Positions 24,767 through 36,960 of a DNA stretch of 64,000 nt are shown here, piece after piece (the stretch's first letter is position 1; every line of letters starts with the position of its first letter). Under the pieces are notes generated by a model. That model ran no database searches and was not told where the DNA came from. It saw only the letters and a program-made list of their open reading frames with translations. This DNA is from Dastarcus helophoroides (Eukaryota; Arthropoda; Insecta; Coleoptera; Bothrideridae), in contig CM053326.1 in the NCBI GenBank assembly GCA_028583605.1, positions 37,665,931 through 37,729,930 of the forward strand, written 5' to 3'. Position numbers and translations under genes: made by a program.

Positions 24767-26009
24767 CCTCGGCAATGAACGCATTTCAGATATGATTAGG
24801 CCTCCTCTTTTGATTTCATCATCCCCAGAAATAAGAATCCGTAACGGGTGTTACAGACATAACTCTGGTACATTTTTCCGCGGTGTATGAAATAAAACTA
24901 TATCCTGCTGATGTAAACATTTTATTAGATTTGAATAATTTACGATGTGAAAATAAAATTATATAAACACCACAAAGGTTTACGGAAGTTCATAAAACAG
25001 TAGGTGGTAGTGTTTGGCATAGAACAACCCCAAAAGGAAACAAAATAGTTTTTTAAAGTAACAATCTAAGAACTTTACAAATATTCGTGCCCGCTATTTG
25101 AAAATCTAACGTCCAATTAAACCCAAATAAATGTCCAAAAATGTGGACCACTCACGACGAATCGCTTTATTAATCAAAATTTAAAGCGTCCCGAAGCCGT
25201 TGACAAATATTTGACAATCGGCTCATTGTGTTTAGAGAAGCTTCCATTTAATAGAGTAGGCTGCTCCCGTGGGGTCCGAATTTACAGATAATCCGGGAAT
25301 AATCTATTTGTCGAGTTTCCAGTTCCAATAAGTGAGCAAACTTGGCTGTAACCGGGGTGATAAATATGAGAATTTAGTCGATTGTATTACCGCATCTTTG
25401 CCGGCACGCAACAAAGATTGAGAATCTGGAATTTACCTCGAATGCAATTATCGATTTTCTACTCATTCCGGTCCGGCGTGTTTGATTTATTTGTTGGTGC
25501 TTTGATCTCGCCAATATTATAAATCGCAAGGACTTTGCAGAAAATTTATGGTGGAACGCGAAGATTAATGATATGGTCCAAAATATTGGCGAAAATTCAA
25601 ACAATGGCATTGTTTGCAACGCATTGCTGGGTTTTATTCGCAATCAATGGGAATTATTGGCTCTAAAACAGTTACGATAAATGACAGATAGATTAAGTTT
25701 AATGGAACAGCGGTTATTTTTTATGTTTGACTTGATTGAAGGGATATTAATTTATTAGAAAAATCAAAATATCGTCGTAATTATCTTTTTATATCGTAAA
25801 GCAATATGGAATTAGAGAAAAGATAATTAATGAGGTTTATAAACTGAATAATCATTTAAATAATTAATAATAATTCACGTTTTTAAAACGGATTAAACTG
25901 TACAAGGTTGGGTGAAAAGTAAGATTGTACAGCGCGACCAAATGACCTTCATAAGGACACCAGGTGGAATGTGGTAGTGACATCCCGCTCTATTCGCATG
26001 CGTAGAAAA
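24767..26009. other. Non-coding stretch, no gene seen
   Basis: The only open frame of note (25,374-25,643, minus strand) resembles nothing I know and shows no splice signals. I see no repeat ends here. Confidence 0.55.
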
Positions 26010-26011
26010 TA

Positions 26012-26961
26012 CCAGTCCATTCAAAAAGTCCATAGGATAACACATAGATGGCGTTACTAGAATTTTTTCCATATGATTTTTATTTAGTACTAACCTTCAA
26101 ACGATACGTGAATAAATTTGACAGCAATCTGACTATTGATTTGTGAGTTAAAGCATTTTGTGTGAAGCAACTTTAGTTATTGAAAAAAATGAAAAAATGG
26201 AAAAAAATGAATTTCGAGTTTTGATAAAGCCTTGCTTTTTGATGAAAAAAAATACATTGGAAACCAAACAATGGCTTGATAAACGTTATCCGAACTCTGC
26301 TCCATCGAGACAAATGGTAGAGAAGTAGATTGCTTAATTTAAACGTGATCGTACCAGCACAAATGATGCAGAGCGCAGTGGATGCCCAAATGAGGCTGTT
26401 ATTCCAGAAAACATCAAAAAAATCCACAAATTGGTTATGAACGATCTCAGATTGAAGGTGCACGAGCTAGCTGACATTGTAAAGATATCAGATGGTAGTG
26501 TTTTTACCATTTTTACCAACAGCGACTATTACTGTGCACTTTTGGATCGATTGAAGGCTGAAAGCGCAAAGAAACGGCCACATTTGCAAAAGAAAAAAGT
26601 GTTGTTTCACCAAGACAATGCACAGTGTTACAAATCGATGAAAACGATGTCAAAATTGAATGAATTGGGCTTCGAATTACTTACCCACCCACCGTATTCT
26701 CCAAATTTAGCCCCCAGTTTTCAGATCTCAAGAGAAAGCTTGTTGGAAAGAAATTTAAGTCCAACGATGAAGTAATCGCTGAAACTGAGACCTATTTTGA
26801 CGAGAAAGAGAAATCGTGCTATAAAAGTGGTATCGAAAAGTTGGAAAATCGCTATACTCGTTGTATCGCCCTCGAAGACAACTATGTTGAATAACAAAAT
26901 CGAGTTTTGTCAAAATTTTGTTTTTTTCTTACTTATCCTACGGACTTATTGAATGACCTGT
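26012..26961 (+). mobile_element. Internally deleted mariner
   Basis: The inverted ends match over about 29 bp with five mismatches; both contain ATTCAA and TAGGATAA, and the right end reads CATTCAATAAGTCCGTAGG inward. TA dinucleotides flank both ends (26,010-26,011 and 26,962-26,963). At 950 bp it is about 350 bp shorter than a full mariner. Confidence 0.85.
26197..26894 (+). pseudogene. Mariner transposase remnant
   Basis: The frame starts MEKNEFRVLIKPCFLMKKN and runs through the mariner N-terminal helix-turn-helix (KQWLDKRYP, then VHELADIVKISDGSVFTI). It then jumps to YYCALLDRLKAE, so about 130 codons of the core, including the first catalytic Asp, are gone. The second motif FHQDNAQCYKS and the PPYSPNLAPS motif remain. 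A frame change near 26,710 moves the end into another frame, ending IEKLENRYTRC and then DNYVE plus stop at 26,894. Two stops occur near 26,320-26,335. It is certainly dead. Confidence 0.9.
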
Positions 26962-27228
26962 TATCTTCATAACAAATTTTAATAATGCAAAAGTCTGGTG
27001 CTCCTCTGATTCACAATTTCACCAAAACCAGTTCAAGTTCTCTTTCCTTATTTAGGTTTTTTTGATTTATATATAGACCAGGGTAGAAGCCTTCAAAAAC
27101 GATAAAAAGTGAAAAAAAATTATAGTAGGATGAAATCTATTAGAAAAGGGAGATAATGCAACAAAAATAAAAGGAAAAATAAATTACGGGCGATCTGAGG
27201 TCGGGAAGGGGTAGGGAGTGAGTTTTTA

Positions 27229-29752
27229 AGGGTAAAAAACGGTTTATCTCGATTTCTGGCAAAACTACAAATCCTATGAAAAAAAGTTAAATGCCAAAAT
27301 TGTAGGTAATAAGAAGATCTACAACTTTTGTATCTACACTTTTTTAACATAACCTCAAAATTCACGTGAAAAATTCAAAAAACCAGGTTTATGGTTTTTT
27401 ATTTTTATCTTTTACAAAAAAAAATTTTTTTTCACGAAATTTGGTGAAAACTTACCTTTTTATATCCCAAAGACACTGTAATTTTTTTGATTTAAAATAT
27501 TTATTTTTTCACCTTATTTTGACTCAATAGAAGAACCCTAATTTTCAATCGAAAAATCTCACGTTAAAATTTTAGCTTTATCAAAAAACTCGGTGGGCTT
27601 TTTGTTCGTTAAAATGTCTACTTTCTGATGGTGTAAAAAAATAAACATTACTATGGTAAATCTAAGAAAATTCAAAAAAACGAAAAGTACTCCAATTCGA
27701 ATTTTTTTTTTATCTTTATGTACAATTTTGAGCTATTTGTTAAAATTTATACTTTAATTACTCGAAAAACGTAAAATTCCATTTTACATTGATAAAGAAA
27801 AAATTGTAAATCAAAATATACTACTATAATTAACAACCAAATAAGTTAATAAAGTTAATATTTAATAAGACATCTAAAATATTTCGAGGAAGTTGTAGAA
27901 TTGTATGCGTAAATGCCTATTTATTGCTATTTTAAGATTATGCTTATATATCTGAGTGATTTACGGAAAATTTTAGCCCATCAAAAGGAATTTTAGAGAG
28001 AAGTGGGGACTTGGATAGAAATTGCCAGATACTAATAAAACTGTCATTGTTGTGGGTCAAGATATTGATCTTTTGGTCCTTTTGAATCAATTAAATTCTA
28101 ATAATCATGACATTTATTTTCTGAGGCCAGAATCTGGAAATATAAAAGATCTTTTTTTTCACGTCTAATAGTTTCAGATATGAATCCGTCAAAAACATCG
28201 TTGCATTTCTGCATTGTTTTTCTGGTTGCGATACAACATCTGGATTTGTCGAAAAAGAAAAGAAAAGTTTCGTGAATTCATTAATAGGCGATAAAAATTT
28301 ATCAAATTTGGCTAATATTTTTTTTTAAAAAAGATGCAAACAAAGAAGATATAAAAAAAATGGATTACAATTAATCAAATCTATTTATGAATGTAAAAAT
28401 GATAATATTACACTAAATCAATTAAGATTTCAAAAATATCAATTAGCAAAAATTAAATCGTCTTTTTTTTTTTATATTGGCAAATCTCCCACCCACAGAA
28501 GGTGCAGCAGAACAACATTGTTACAGGGCATATTATCAGCTTCAAACTTGGCTGGGTAACGAACTGACAGCAACAGATTGGGGCTGGAAGCAACATCTAC
28601 GGGGCATTATGCCCAAATTTACAGAAAAAGAATTAATTCCAGACATATGGCTGAAAACTATTTACTGCAGCTGTGAAACTGGATGCAATAGTTTAAAAGT
28701 TGCTGCCGAAAACATGGTTTAAAATGCACAAATTTATGTTCAAATTGTAATGGTTCTGAAAAATGCGCCAATGTGGTAGAAGAAACCTACGAGGAAGTTA
28801 ATGATCTAGATGAAATTATGGATGAAGAACCAGTGCAAACTAGAAATGATGTTGGAGACGAAGACGATGATGGTCTTGAAGACTTCGAAGATCTAGTAGA
28901 ATCGGAAAGGTGTGCTGAATCTAACGATGAAGAAATACCATCAGAGACAAAAACTGATGGATAAGTGATTAAAATTGAAGACAATGTTTTGATAAATAAA
29001 AAGATTAATTTTCTATGACATAAATGTAATGAGAATTTAAGAAATAAACTTTTTTTACTGAAAACAATAGCTACAGTCATATTTTTTAGATTAAATCCCC
29101 TTAAAATCCAATCTTTAATATTTAAAACAAATGTTTTTTGCAATCGTTGTTTTTTAGATTTGTAATTTTTTTGTTTATCAATGTAAAATGGAATCTTACG
29201 TTTTTCGAGTAATTAAAGTATAAATTTTAACAAATAGCTCAAAATTGTACATAAAGATAAAAAAAATTTTTTCGAATTGGAGTACTTTTCGTTTTTTTGA
29301 ATTTTCTTAGAAGATTTACCAACGCAATGTATATTTTTTTACACTATCAGAAAGTAGACATTTCAACGAACAAAAAGCCCATCGAGTTTTTTGAAAAAGC
29401 TAAAATTTTAAAATGAGATTTTTCGATTGAAAATTAGGGTGCTTTTTCGATATTGAGCCAAAATAAGATGAAAAAATAAATATTTTAAATCAAAAAAATT
29501 ACAGTGCCTTTTGGATATAAAAAGGTAAGTTTTCACCAAATTTCGTAAAAAATTTTTTTTGTTTGTAAAAGATAAAAATAAAAAAACCATAAACCTGGTT
29601 TTTTGAATTTTTCACGTAAATTTTGAGGTTATGTTAAAAAAGTGTAGATACAAAAGTTGTAGATTTTCTTATTACCTACAACTTTGCCATTTAACTTTTT
29701 TCCATAGGATTTGTAGTTTTGCCAGAAATCGAGTTAAACAGTTTTTTACCCT
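27229..29752 (+). mobile_element. DNA transposon with about 570-bp terminal inverted repeats
   Basis: The segment 27,229-27,797 is repeated in inverse orientation at 29,174-29,752 with scattered mismatches and small indels. The outer ends begin AGGGTAAAAAAC. The 1.4-kb centre carries a decayed gene on the plus strand. I could not find a clean target duplication, so the outer limits may be off by a few bases. Confidence 0.85.
28030..28964 (+). pseudogene. Remnant of a transposon gene with PIN/FEN-like and Cys-rich CXC-like motifs
   Basis: Fragments in changing frames belong together. VIVVGQDIDLLVLLNQL and AFLHCFSGCDTTSGF look like the acidic motifs of a PIN/flap-nuclease fold. PPTEGAAEQHCYRAYYQ and LGNELTATDWGWK follow. 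A cysteine cluster comes next (CSCETGC, then HGLKCTNLCSNCNGSEKC after a frame change), similar to CXC domains. An acidic tail (28,773-28,964) ends the gene. I recall this arrangement from uncharacterised proteins of animal repeats but cannot name the superfamily. The 5' part is missing and several stops interrupt the rest. Confidence 0.65.
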
Positions 29753-29880
29753 GATGGTTATAAAAACGAAAACGGGTTTTTTTTAGGGTGCAACATAATG
29801 CCTTTTTGTGTATGATTTGAAGCAGTTCTGCTTTGCAACCCTTGCTTTGAGTCACACTGTTCCGCAGCTTTGAATCACCC
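29753..29880 (+). repeat. Direct repeat, left copy (partner 31,749-31,870)
   Basis: Shared blocks with the partner include TTTTAGGGTGCAA, TATGATTTGAA, TTCTGCTTT and CTGTTCCGCAG, in the same order and orientation. The two copies flank the receptor-site array and a block of satellite. The left copy begins exactly at the end of the long-TIR transposon. Confidence 0.75.
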
Positions 29881-30192
29881 TGTATATCATAATATATTAA
29901 CCAATAATTATCATGATATATTTTGGGATTTTATTCATAATAATGTTAACAAAGGGTAATTATATTTAAGATAAAAACTAAATAGATTCAAATACTTTAA
30001 AACGTTTTTATTCAAATTTGTAAATTCTAAATCATTTACCCAAACCCAATCAAACGTCTTCAGATAAGAAAAGGCATAAAAAATGAATATTTAAGATCAA
30101 TTAGAAATAACAAGAGAACATTAATTTTTGTCGTAATTTTGAGGTACAAATTTTTGATGAGGAATTTTGCCTCACGTTGTTGTTTTTATACA

Positions 30193-31003
30193 AACTTGAG
30201 TTTAAATGACATCAGAGTTCATATGATCTTGAGCTCACGCAATATTGAGCTCACGTGGCCTTCAGTTAACACGACCTTGGGCGCGCACGTGACCTTGACC
30301 ACATATGACCTTGAACGAACGTGATTTTGACCACATATGACCTTGACCGCACGTGACCTTGACTACACATGATCTTCGTCGCGCGTTACCATGGCCGCTT
30401 GTGACCTTGATCGCATGTGACCTTGAGACCTTGACCACGTGTGACCTTGAACTCATGTGATTCTAAGAACAGGTGACGTTGAACTCACGTTAAACTAGCC
30501 TTATGAACTTAATTGACCTTGGGTTAACATGACCTTGAACTCACGTGGCCTCGAGCTGACGTAACCTTAAACATGCGCTAACCTAATCCTGAGTTCAGGT
30601 GACTTTGAGCTCACATGACTGACCTAATACGAGCTTGACCGCAAGTGGTCTTAACCGCACGTGACCTTGACCACAAACGACCTTGGTCGCATATGACCTT
30701 GACCGCACGTGACCTTGAACTCGTGTGATCTTAAGATCAGGTTATGTTGAACTCTCGTTAAACTAGCCTTATGAACCTAATTGACCTTGGGTTAACGTAA
30801 CCTTGAACTCGAGCTAACATGACCTTAAACACACGCTAACCTAATCCTGAACTCAGGTGACCTTGAGCTCACGTGACTGACCTAATACGACCTTGACCGC
30901 ACGTGGCCTTGAACTCACGTGATCTCGAACTCTAATGATCTTAACCTCGTATGATCTTGAACTGGTGTGATCTTGAACTGATGTGACCTTGTTCCCATAT
31001 GAC
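30193..31003 (+). repeat. About 18-bp tandem array of TGACCTTGA sites with E-boxes
   Basis: The unit is close to CACGTGACCTTGACCG and repeats with a period near 18 bp for about 0.8 kb, roughly 45 units. About a dozen units carry TGACCTTGA exactly; its complement TCAAGGTCA is the extended half-site bound by monomeric nuclear receptors such as FTZ-F1 and ERR. Many others differ by one base. CACGTG, the canonical E-box, occurs at several unit junctions. A higher-order unit of 268 bp is present twice (from 30,449 and from 30,717). Whether any factor binds here is unknown. Confidence 0.9.
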
Positions 31004-31009
31004 AAATGA

Positions 31010-31580
31010 AATGAAAAACGAAATTTCGCCTTTCTCTCAATATTGACTTATATCTAATATTTTTGACCTTTTTTCAAAATTTCGATTTTTTTTTCACAAC
31101 TTCGTCTTTTTTTTAGTAAATTTCGGCTTCTTTTGGTAAATTCCATTTTGTTGATTCAGTTGTTCTGAAAACTTCAAAATGTCAACTTTTTCTTTTAAAA
31201 AAATACAAAATTATTGGTTTTGAAAATTTCGACTTTAAAAAAATCCTTTTTCTAAAATAAGAACCATTTAATACTTTTTTTAAAATTCGACTTTTATCAA
31301 AATTCGACTCATCAAAATTCGATATTTATTGAGTCAATTATTTTTTAAATTTTGGCATTTTCTAAAACTAATTTTGGATTTTGTCAATATGAAATGTGAA
31401 TTTTTTTGAAAATTTCGATTTATTCGAAAATTCAGGCCACAAAAATGACACTTTTTTAAAAGCTCTGCTTTTTTTCGCATTTTCAATTGAATTTATTTTT
31501 TTTTATATAAATTTGGACTTTTTTTTTAAATTCGACATTTTCCAGAATTTACAGAACTGCCAAATATCATGATATTTTTA
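31010..31580 (+). repeat. Block of the 20-bp TTTCGA-type satellite
   Basis: T-rich degenerate units containing AAATTTCGAC and AAATTCGACTTT follow directly after the TGACCTTGA array. I could not find inverted ends around this block. Confidence 0.75.
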
Positions 31581-31748
31581 TAAATGTTATATGGTTTTTT
31601 GATTAATTTTTTGATTTGAATACTGAAATGTAAACACAAGTTTTCTGTTTTAATTATTTTTTTTTCATTTCGTAGTTTAGAATCAATTCAAAGTTTGAAC
31701 ATTTTTTTTCCAGATCAACTACTGTTGCAGTAAGATGAATGAAAATGT

Positions 31749-31870
31749 TGATGTTTTTAAAAACAAAAACAGGCTTTTTAGGGTGCAATGTAATTTCTTT
31801 GTTGTATATGATTTGAAATACTTCTGCTTTACAACCTTTTCTTTCTGTTCCACTGTTCCGCAGTGCTTTT
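31749..31870 (+). repeat. Direct repeat, right copy (partner 29,753-29,880)
   Basis: It has the same ordered blocks as the left copy, about 2.0 kb downstream, with some 25-30 percent divergence. The CTGTTCCGC segment is itself doubled here. Confidence 0.75.
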
Positions 31871-32046
31871 TCTCTGTTCCGCTGTTACGTAGTGGTATAG
31901 GAAGTTTTTCAATATTATTAAAAATGTATTTACGACCACTACTGAATTTTGTGTTATAATTCTCTTAACCTAAAAAGTTGGGTGGTTTAAACAGCCGGAA
32001 TTCCCTATAGTATGGTCCAATGTCACATTGGTTACACTGCAATTTT

Positions 32047-32403
32047 TGATATTGTTGCGGGCTATTGGTTCGGATTAAATACCACGTGTGAATTATACCA
32101 CTTTATTCCCAAACTAAACTCGGAACATTACAACTAAATAATTAACTCACTTATTTACTTCTAACTACTAACTCACTAACTACACAGACTGAGTGACTCG
32201 AGGTAAAAGCGACCGCCTTATATAGTTTTCGCTTCCACGTTCTAGAAAAAACCCGCAGATAAGGCTTATCGTCTGACGAAATTTCTGGAACGCTAATCTG
32301 CCGTTTGCTTCATTATCGCGGCCGCTTTCCCTTACCAGATCGTTCTAGACAATTTTCTTACGTACTAAATTCTATAATTTACATTTCGTTACACTAAATA
32401 TCA
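32047..32403 (-). repeat. Probable solo LTR of an insect LTR retrotransposon
   Basis: Read on the minus strand, the order of signals is that of an LTR. The ends are TGATATT... and ...AATATCA (or TGTAACG to CCCGCAACA inside them). A TATA box, ACTATATAAGGC, is followed about 30 bp later by a TCAGT initiator, and an AATAAA lies about 50-60 bp before the far end. No internal retroviral-type genes are present and I could not find a clean 4-6 bp target duplication. Confidence 0.5.
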
Positions 32404-35400
32404 GCTAATAAATATCATAATATATATCGTGATACATGTCATAATATATTTCGCTTGATATATATCTGCCAACCCTAAATTAAAACCAGACACCGGATAT
32501 AATAAAGTAAATCTATTTGTGCCCCATCGTATGAAAAACAAATTAGATTAGCACGTCGTTTGGAGCGAAAAGGTAGCGTTGTAAAAAAGATCCAAGCGCA
32601 TTAGCCCGTAAAGCAGTATAAATGTTTTCGCTTAAACTTCAAAAAAAAAAAAGTTGGATTTGGTGTTATTCACTGGAGCAGACTAATTTTTAATTAGTTG
32701 GGGTCGGATTTGGAAATGGCATTATAGAAGGAAGGTTGCAGACCAAGTTTCTGCTTGTTATATTCTAATCTGCTTCGTGTACATTTTCCTAAATGATTCG
32801 TTAATTACATTACAAGAAACTTCGACCTAGTTTCTCAAATTTCAGTAGTAATTCATCAACTTGAGACGAATATAACATCTTAAGTGCGTTAAAATGTTCA
32901 AGGATAAATACAGACACCTGAAAACGGGTAATTATAAGAAATTTTTGTCGAAAATTGTTTTACAACTTACGAACTTGGACAAAGTGCCAGTTTTGCACAA
33001 TTTTTGGACGCCGTACAAATTCAAAAATATTTCAGGTGGCGACAACCTACACCGATAAATGAACAATTCAACCTTCTGAACATATTACAAGGAACAAGAT
33101 GGGATCAGAGTCGAAATTTGGTTCTCTTTTGATAATCCACGATTATCTGATGTAATAAATAATCGTTCTATAAGTGTTAAGTTTAAACTTAAGATATCTA
33201 TTTTTTCTGGAAAGTTCAACTTCGACCTTGAAATTTTGAATTAACGTTAGTTAAAATTTCCTACCCATGCGATTTAGGAATCTATCATATTTAGAGATAG
33301 CGGCCGAAATTTACGACTGTCATCTTACGAGGGCGAAGATAAATTAGGCCTTTTAATAATTCCTTGCTAGGGCGAAATATCCCCGTAATGGGCATTTAAA
33401 TCATTTTTGTTGCGTACCCCGAAAACAGCTACCCCAGAACAGCCAAAGAATTTTACTTTAGTCATGACTTCACTTGAAATAACGAACACACTTTTCCCCT
33501 TTAAAGTGTAATGTCCTCGTCGAGTTTGGCTTAGATATCTCATACATAAATCTTGTTTATTTAGCACCTGTCCACTTAGTTCACTTTAAGGTTTATCCCC
33601 CCGGTTTATCCGGCGAGTTGCAAAACAAACAACCCTCTGGAATTCAAATCATCCACATGAAAGTTATTAAGCGCATCTACTTAGTCGTGTTGCGAAACTG
33701 ATTTTAAAAATACATCCGACTTGGAAACTGCGAAACTTCAGGAAAAGTTTTAATTGTACATTCTGAATGACTAGCTTTTAACTTTAAAGGAGTATTAGAT
33801 TTCTGCGTTTATAATAAGGCTGGCGGACTGGAGCGAAAAATGTAAAATTGTGTGACTCGACTGTTAATTTTGAAAATGAATAAAACTTTAATTCTGGGCT
33901 CGAATTGAATAAGTTATTCTATTTGAGTTGCAAATTGCCTCCGACTTTGTCAGAAATCAGAACGAATGCTTCCACTTGAGAAACGGTTTTTCGTTCGACG
34001 GAGTTAAGAATAACATCGAGTTTGCTCTGTGGCTTATTTTATTCTCAAAAAAATATTATCATTCTTCATGAACTCTGCGACAACTATTAATATCAGGTGG
34101 TTTCTATTTTCAAAGGTAATCCATTTATTGAAAACACAACGAATTATTTATTGCCTTACTTTTGGACACCCCTGAATAGAGGATACCCTAAATTTTTAAA
34201 ACACTTATAAAATTCATGTATTTATTTGCCTGGAAAGAGGTTAACCGTCCAAGCGTTCAAATGTTCAAGAAACTTTTGCTAACAGCACCTAAATTCTAAG
34301 TAAAAATGGATTACAAAAAAAAACTTCGAAAGCATTGTTGTGCAGAATTTTCATTATTCATTTAAGTGATTTTACCTTGAAATATGAACAATAATCAATT
34401 TACTGATGTTTCCCCGATAAGGTTCCTGGTGTAATTCCAAAACGAGTCTCTTTCAGGGAATGAAATTCAATTTCCTTGTATCATCTAAGCTCCCAATGGC
34501 ATTAAATCCAAAAAAAAAAAAAACGTCCAATTTATTAATCATACATGGCGAGATTAGTGGACGGAAAAGTAGACAAAACATAGTCGGACGGAACAGCTTA
34601 GAGGAAAGCTCTTCAGGATCCATAACTAATTGAAGCCAGAATGAAATATCATCCTAATTTAATCCGAGGGATTCCGAATGCGCTGAACTTGGCGGGATCG
34701 TTTGTTTTCCACTCTCTTCCCGTTTTTATTTCGCTTACTGGAGCGACGCTGCTTTTAACGTATGTTTATTGGACCGAACTTTTGGCTATTTATTATAGGA
34801 TGCATCCGTAAATTCCACGATATATTTATGGTTTTAGAAAAATGGCCGTTGCATTCGAAGAATTGTTCTCTGGAAGATGAATACGATACATACAATGCGA
34901 CATACTTTTTTCCATTCGTTTGGAAATACACCTGGAAATAATCTCATAAAAAATTGAGATCCCTGATTAGAAACTTGTTTTAAACATGCCTGAATAGAGC
35001 TTGATAACGATATAACAAATTAGAATGGACGTCAGATCATTTGTCCTGTATCGATGTATTGACCAGCTTTGTTCAGGAGCATCCAAGCGAAGTGCTCGTT
35101 TAATTGTAATCAAATTTATGAGACCATAAACAAATGCACTCCATGTTCTGCCCGAAAGCATACCCCATGTCTCGTATAATTTAATTGTATGACGTTTATC
35201 GATGTGTATACAAACATGGAGTGTATTTTACACATCCTGATTGCCGGATATGTCTAATATGCATTAAACTTGAGGTAAGCACTGTAACGCGTTACCGGCT
35301 CACATAATCAAATACTATCATCTGCAGATTTTTGTTTAACTGAACTAGTTAACTTATTTGTATAACCATAATTTACAGATAACAGACTAATATAGTGCGA

Positions 35401-35520
35401 AAAAAAAATTGAAATTTGGACTCATATAAAAAATATGTCACATGTTCATCGAATTAATCCAGAAACTATGATTTGGAGTTTGAAAATTTGAATCTTGGTG
35501 AGAACTCGTGAAAAAAAGTC
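32404..35520. other. Non-coding stretch, no gene seen
   Basis: Unique AT-rich sequence; no exon with family resemblance and no repeat ends recognised. Confidence 0.55.
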
Positions 35521-35524
35521 GTGG

Positions 35525-36960
35525 TCTCGAGTGAGAGAAAAATGAGCAAGAGAAAGAAGAATAAGAAGACGAAGAGGAGGGGGAATAGGAAGAGGAGGAG
35601 GAGCAGGAGGAGGAGGAGGAGGAGGGAGGAGGGGGAGGGGGGGAGGAAGAGGAATAGGAAGAGGAAGAGGAGGAGGAGGAGGGGAAGAGGAAGAGGAGGA
35701 GGAGGGGGGAAGAGGAAGAGGGAAGAAGAGGAAGAGAATAGGAAGAAGAAGAAAAAGAAGAGCAACAGGAAAAAATGGAAGAGAAAGAAAAGGAAGAGGA
35801 AAAAAAAGAGGAAGAAGAGGAATAAGAAGACAAAGGAGAGAAGAAGGAGAATGAGGATGAGGAGGAGGAAGAGGAATCGAAAAAAGAGAAAGAGAATGAA
35901 GAAGAATAGAAAGAAAATAAAGGGGAGGAGGAGGAAGAGAAGAAATAGGAAGAGGAGGAGGAAGAGGAAAAAGAGGAAGAATAAGAAGACAAAGGGGGGA
36001 GGAGGAGGAGGGGGAGGAGAAGGAGGAGGAGGAGGATTGGGATGGTGATCAGGAGGAGGAGGAGGAGAAATAGAAAGAAAAAAAGAAGAGGAAGAAAAGA
36101 AGGACGAGGAAGAAGAAGAAGAGGAAAAGGAAGAGGGAAGTGGACAAGGTAGAGGAATAGAAAGAAGAAGAAAAAGAAGAGGAAGAGGAAAAAGATAAAG
36201 AGAAAGATGAAAAATAAGAATACGAAGAGGAGGAGAAGGAGGATGAGGATGATGAGGAGGAGGAGGGGGAAGGAAGAGAAGAACGAGGAGGAGGAGGAGG
36301 AGGAGGAGAAGGAGGAGGAGGAGGAGGAGGAGGAGGAAGAGGAAGAGGAAGAGGAAGAGGAAGAGAAGGGGAAGAGGAAGAGAAAGGGGATGAGGAAGAC
36401 GAGGAATGGGAAGAGGCAGAGGAGGAAGAGGAAGTGGAAAAGGAAGTGGAGAAAGAGCAAGAAGAAGACAAAGGGGAGGAGGAGGAAGAAGAGGGGGGAT
36501 GAGGATGGTGATGAGGAGGAGGAATAGGAAGAGAAAAAGGAAGAGGAAGAAGAGAAGGAGGAAGAGGAAGAAGAAGAGGAAAAGGAAGAGGAATAGAAAG
36601 AAGAAGAAAAGAAGAGGAAGAGGAAAAAGAGAAAGAGCAAGAAGAAGAGGAGAAGGAGGATGAGGATGAGGAGGAGGAGGAAGAGGAGAATGAGGAGGAA
36701 GCGGAGGAAGAGGAAGAGAAAGAGGAAAAGAAGGAGGAAGATAAAGAGCAAGAGAAGGAAGCGGAAGAAGGACAAGAAGGAGGAGGGGGAAAAGGAAAAG
36801 GAAGAATAAAAGGAAGGGGAGGAAGAGGAGGAGGAGAAGCAGAAGGATGCGGAGAAAGAGAAAGAAAAGAACGAGAAAGGAAAAGAAGTAAGAGAAGAAG
36901 AAGAAAAAAACAGATAAGATAAAAAAGATGAGGAAGACGAAGAAAAAGGCGAAGAAGACA
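35525..36960. repeat. Second purine-only tract (GGA/GAA-rich)
   Basis: The plus strand is nearly all purine for 1.4 kb and is richer in GGA than the first tract. Blocks recur at offsets near 440-475 bp: GGAATAGAAAGAAGAAG near 36,152 and 36,591, and GACAAAGGGG near 35,990 and 36,466. The long frames on the minus strand (Ser/Leu/Phe/Pro-rich) are low-complexity artefacts. Confidence 0.95.

Noticed and set aside
30262..30456. 64-residue open frame in the receptor-site array
   Set aside because: It is a translation of the 18-bp repeat with no start context or conservation.
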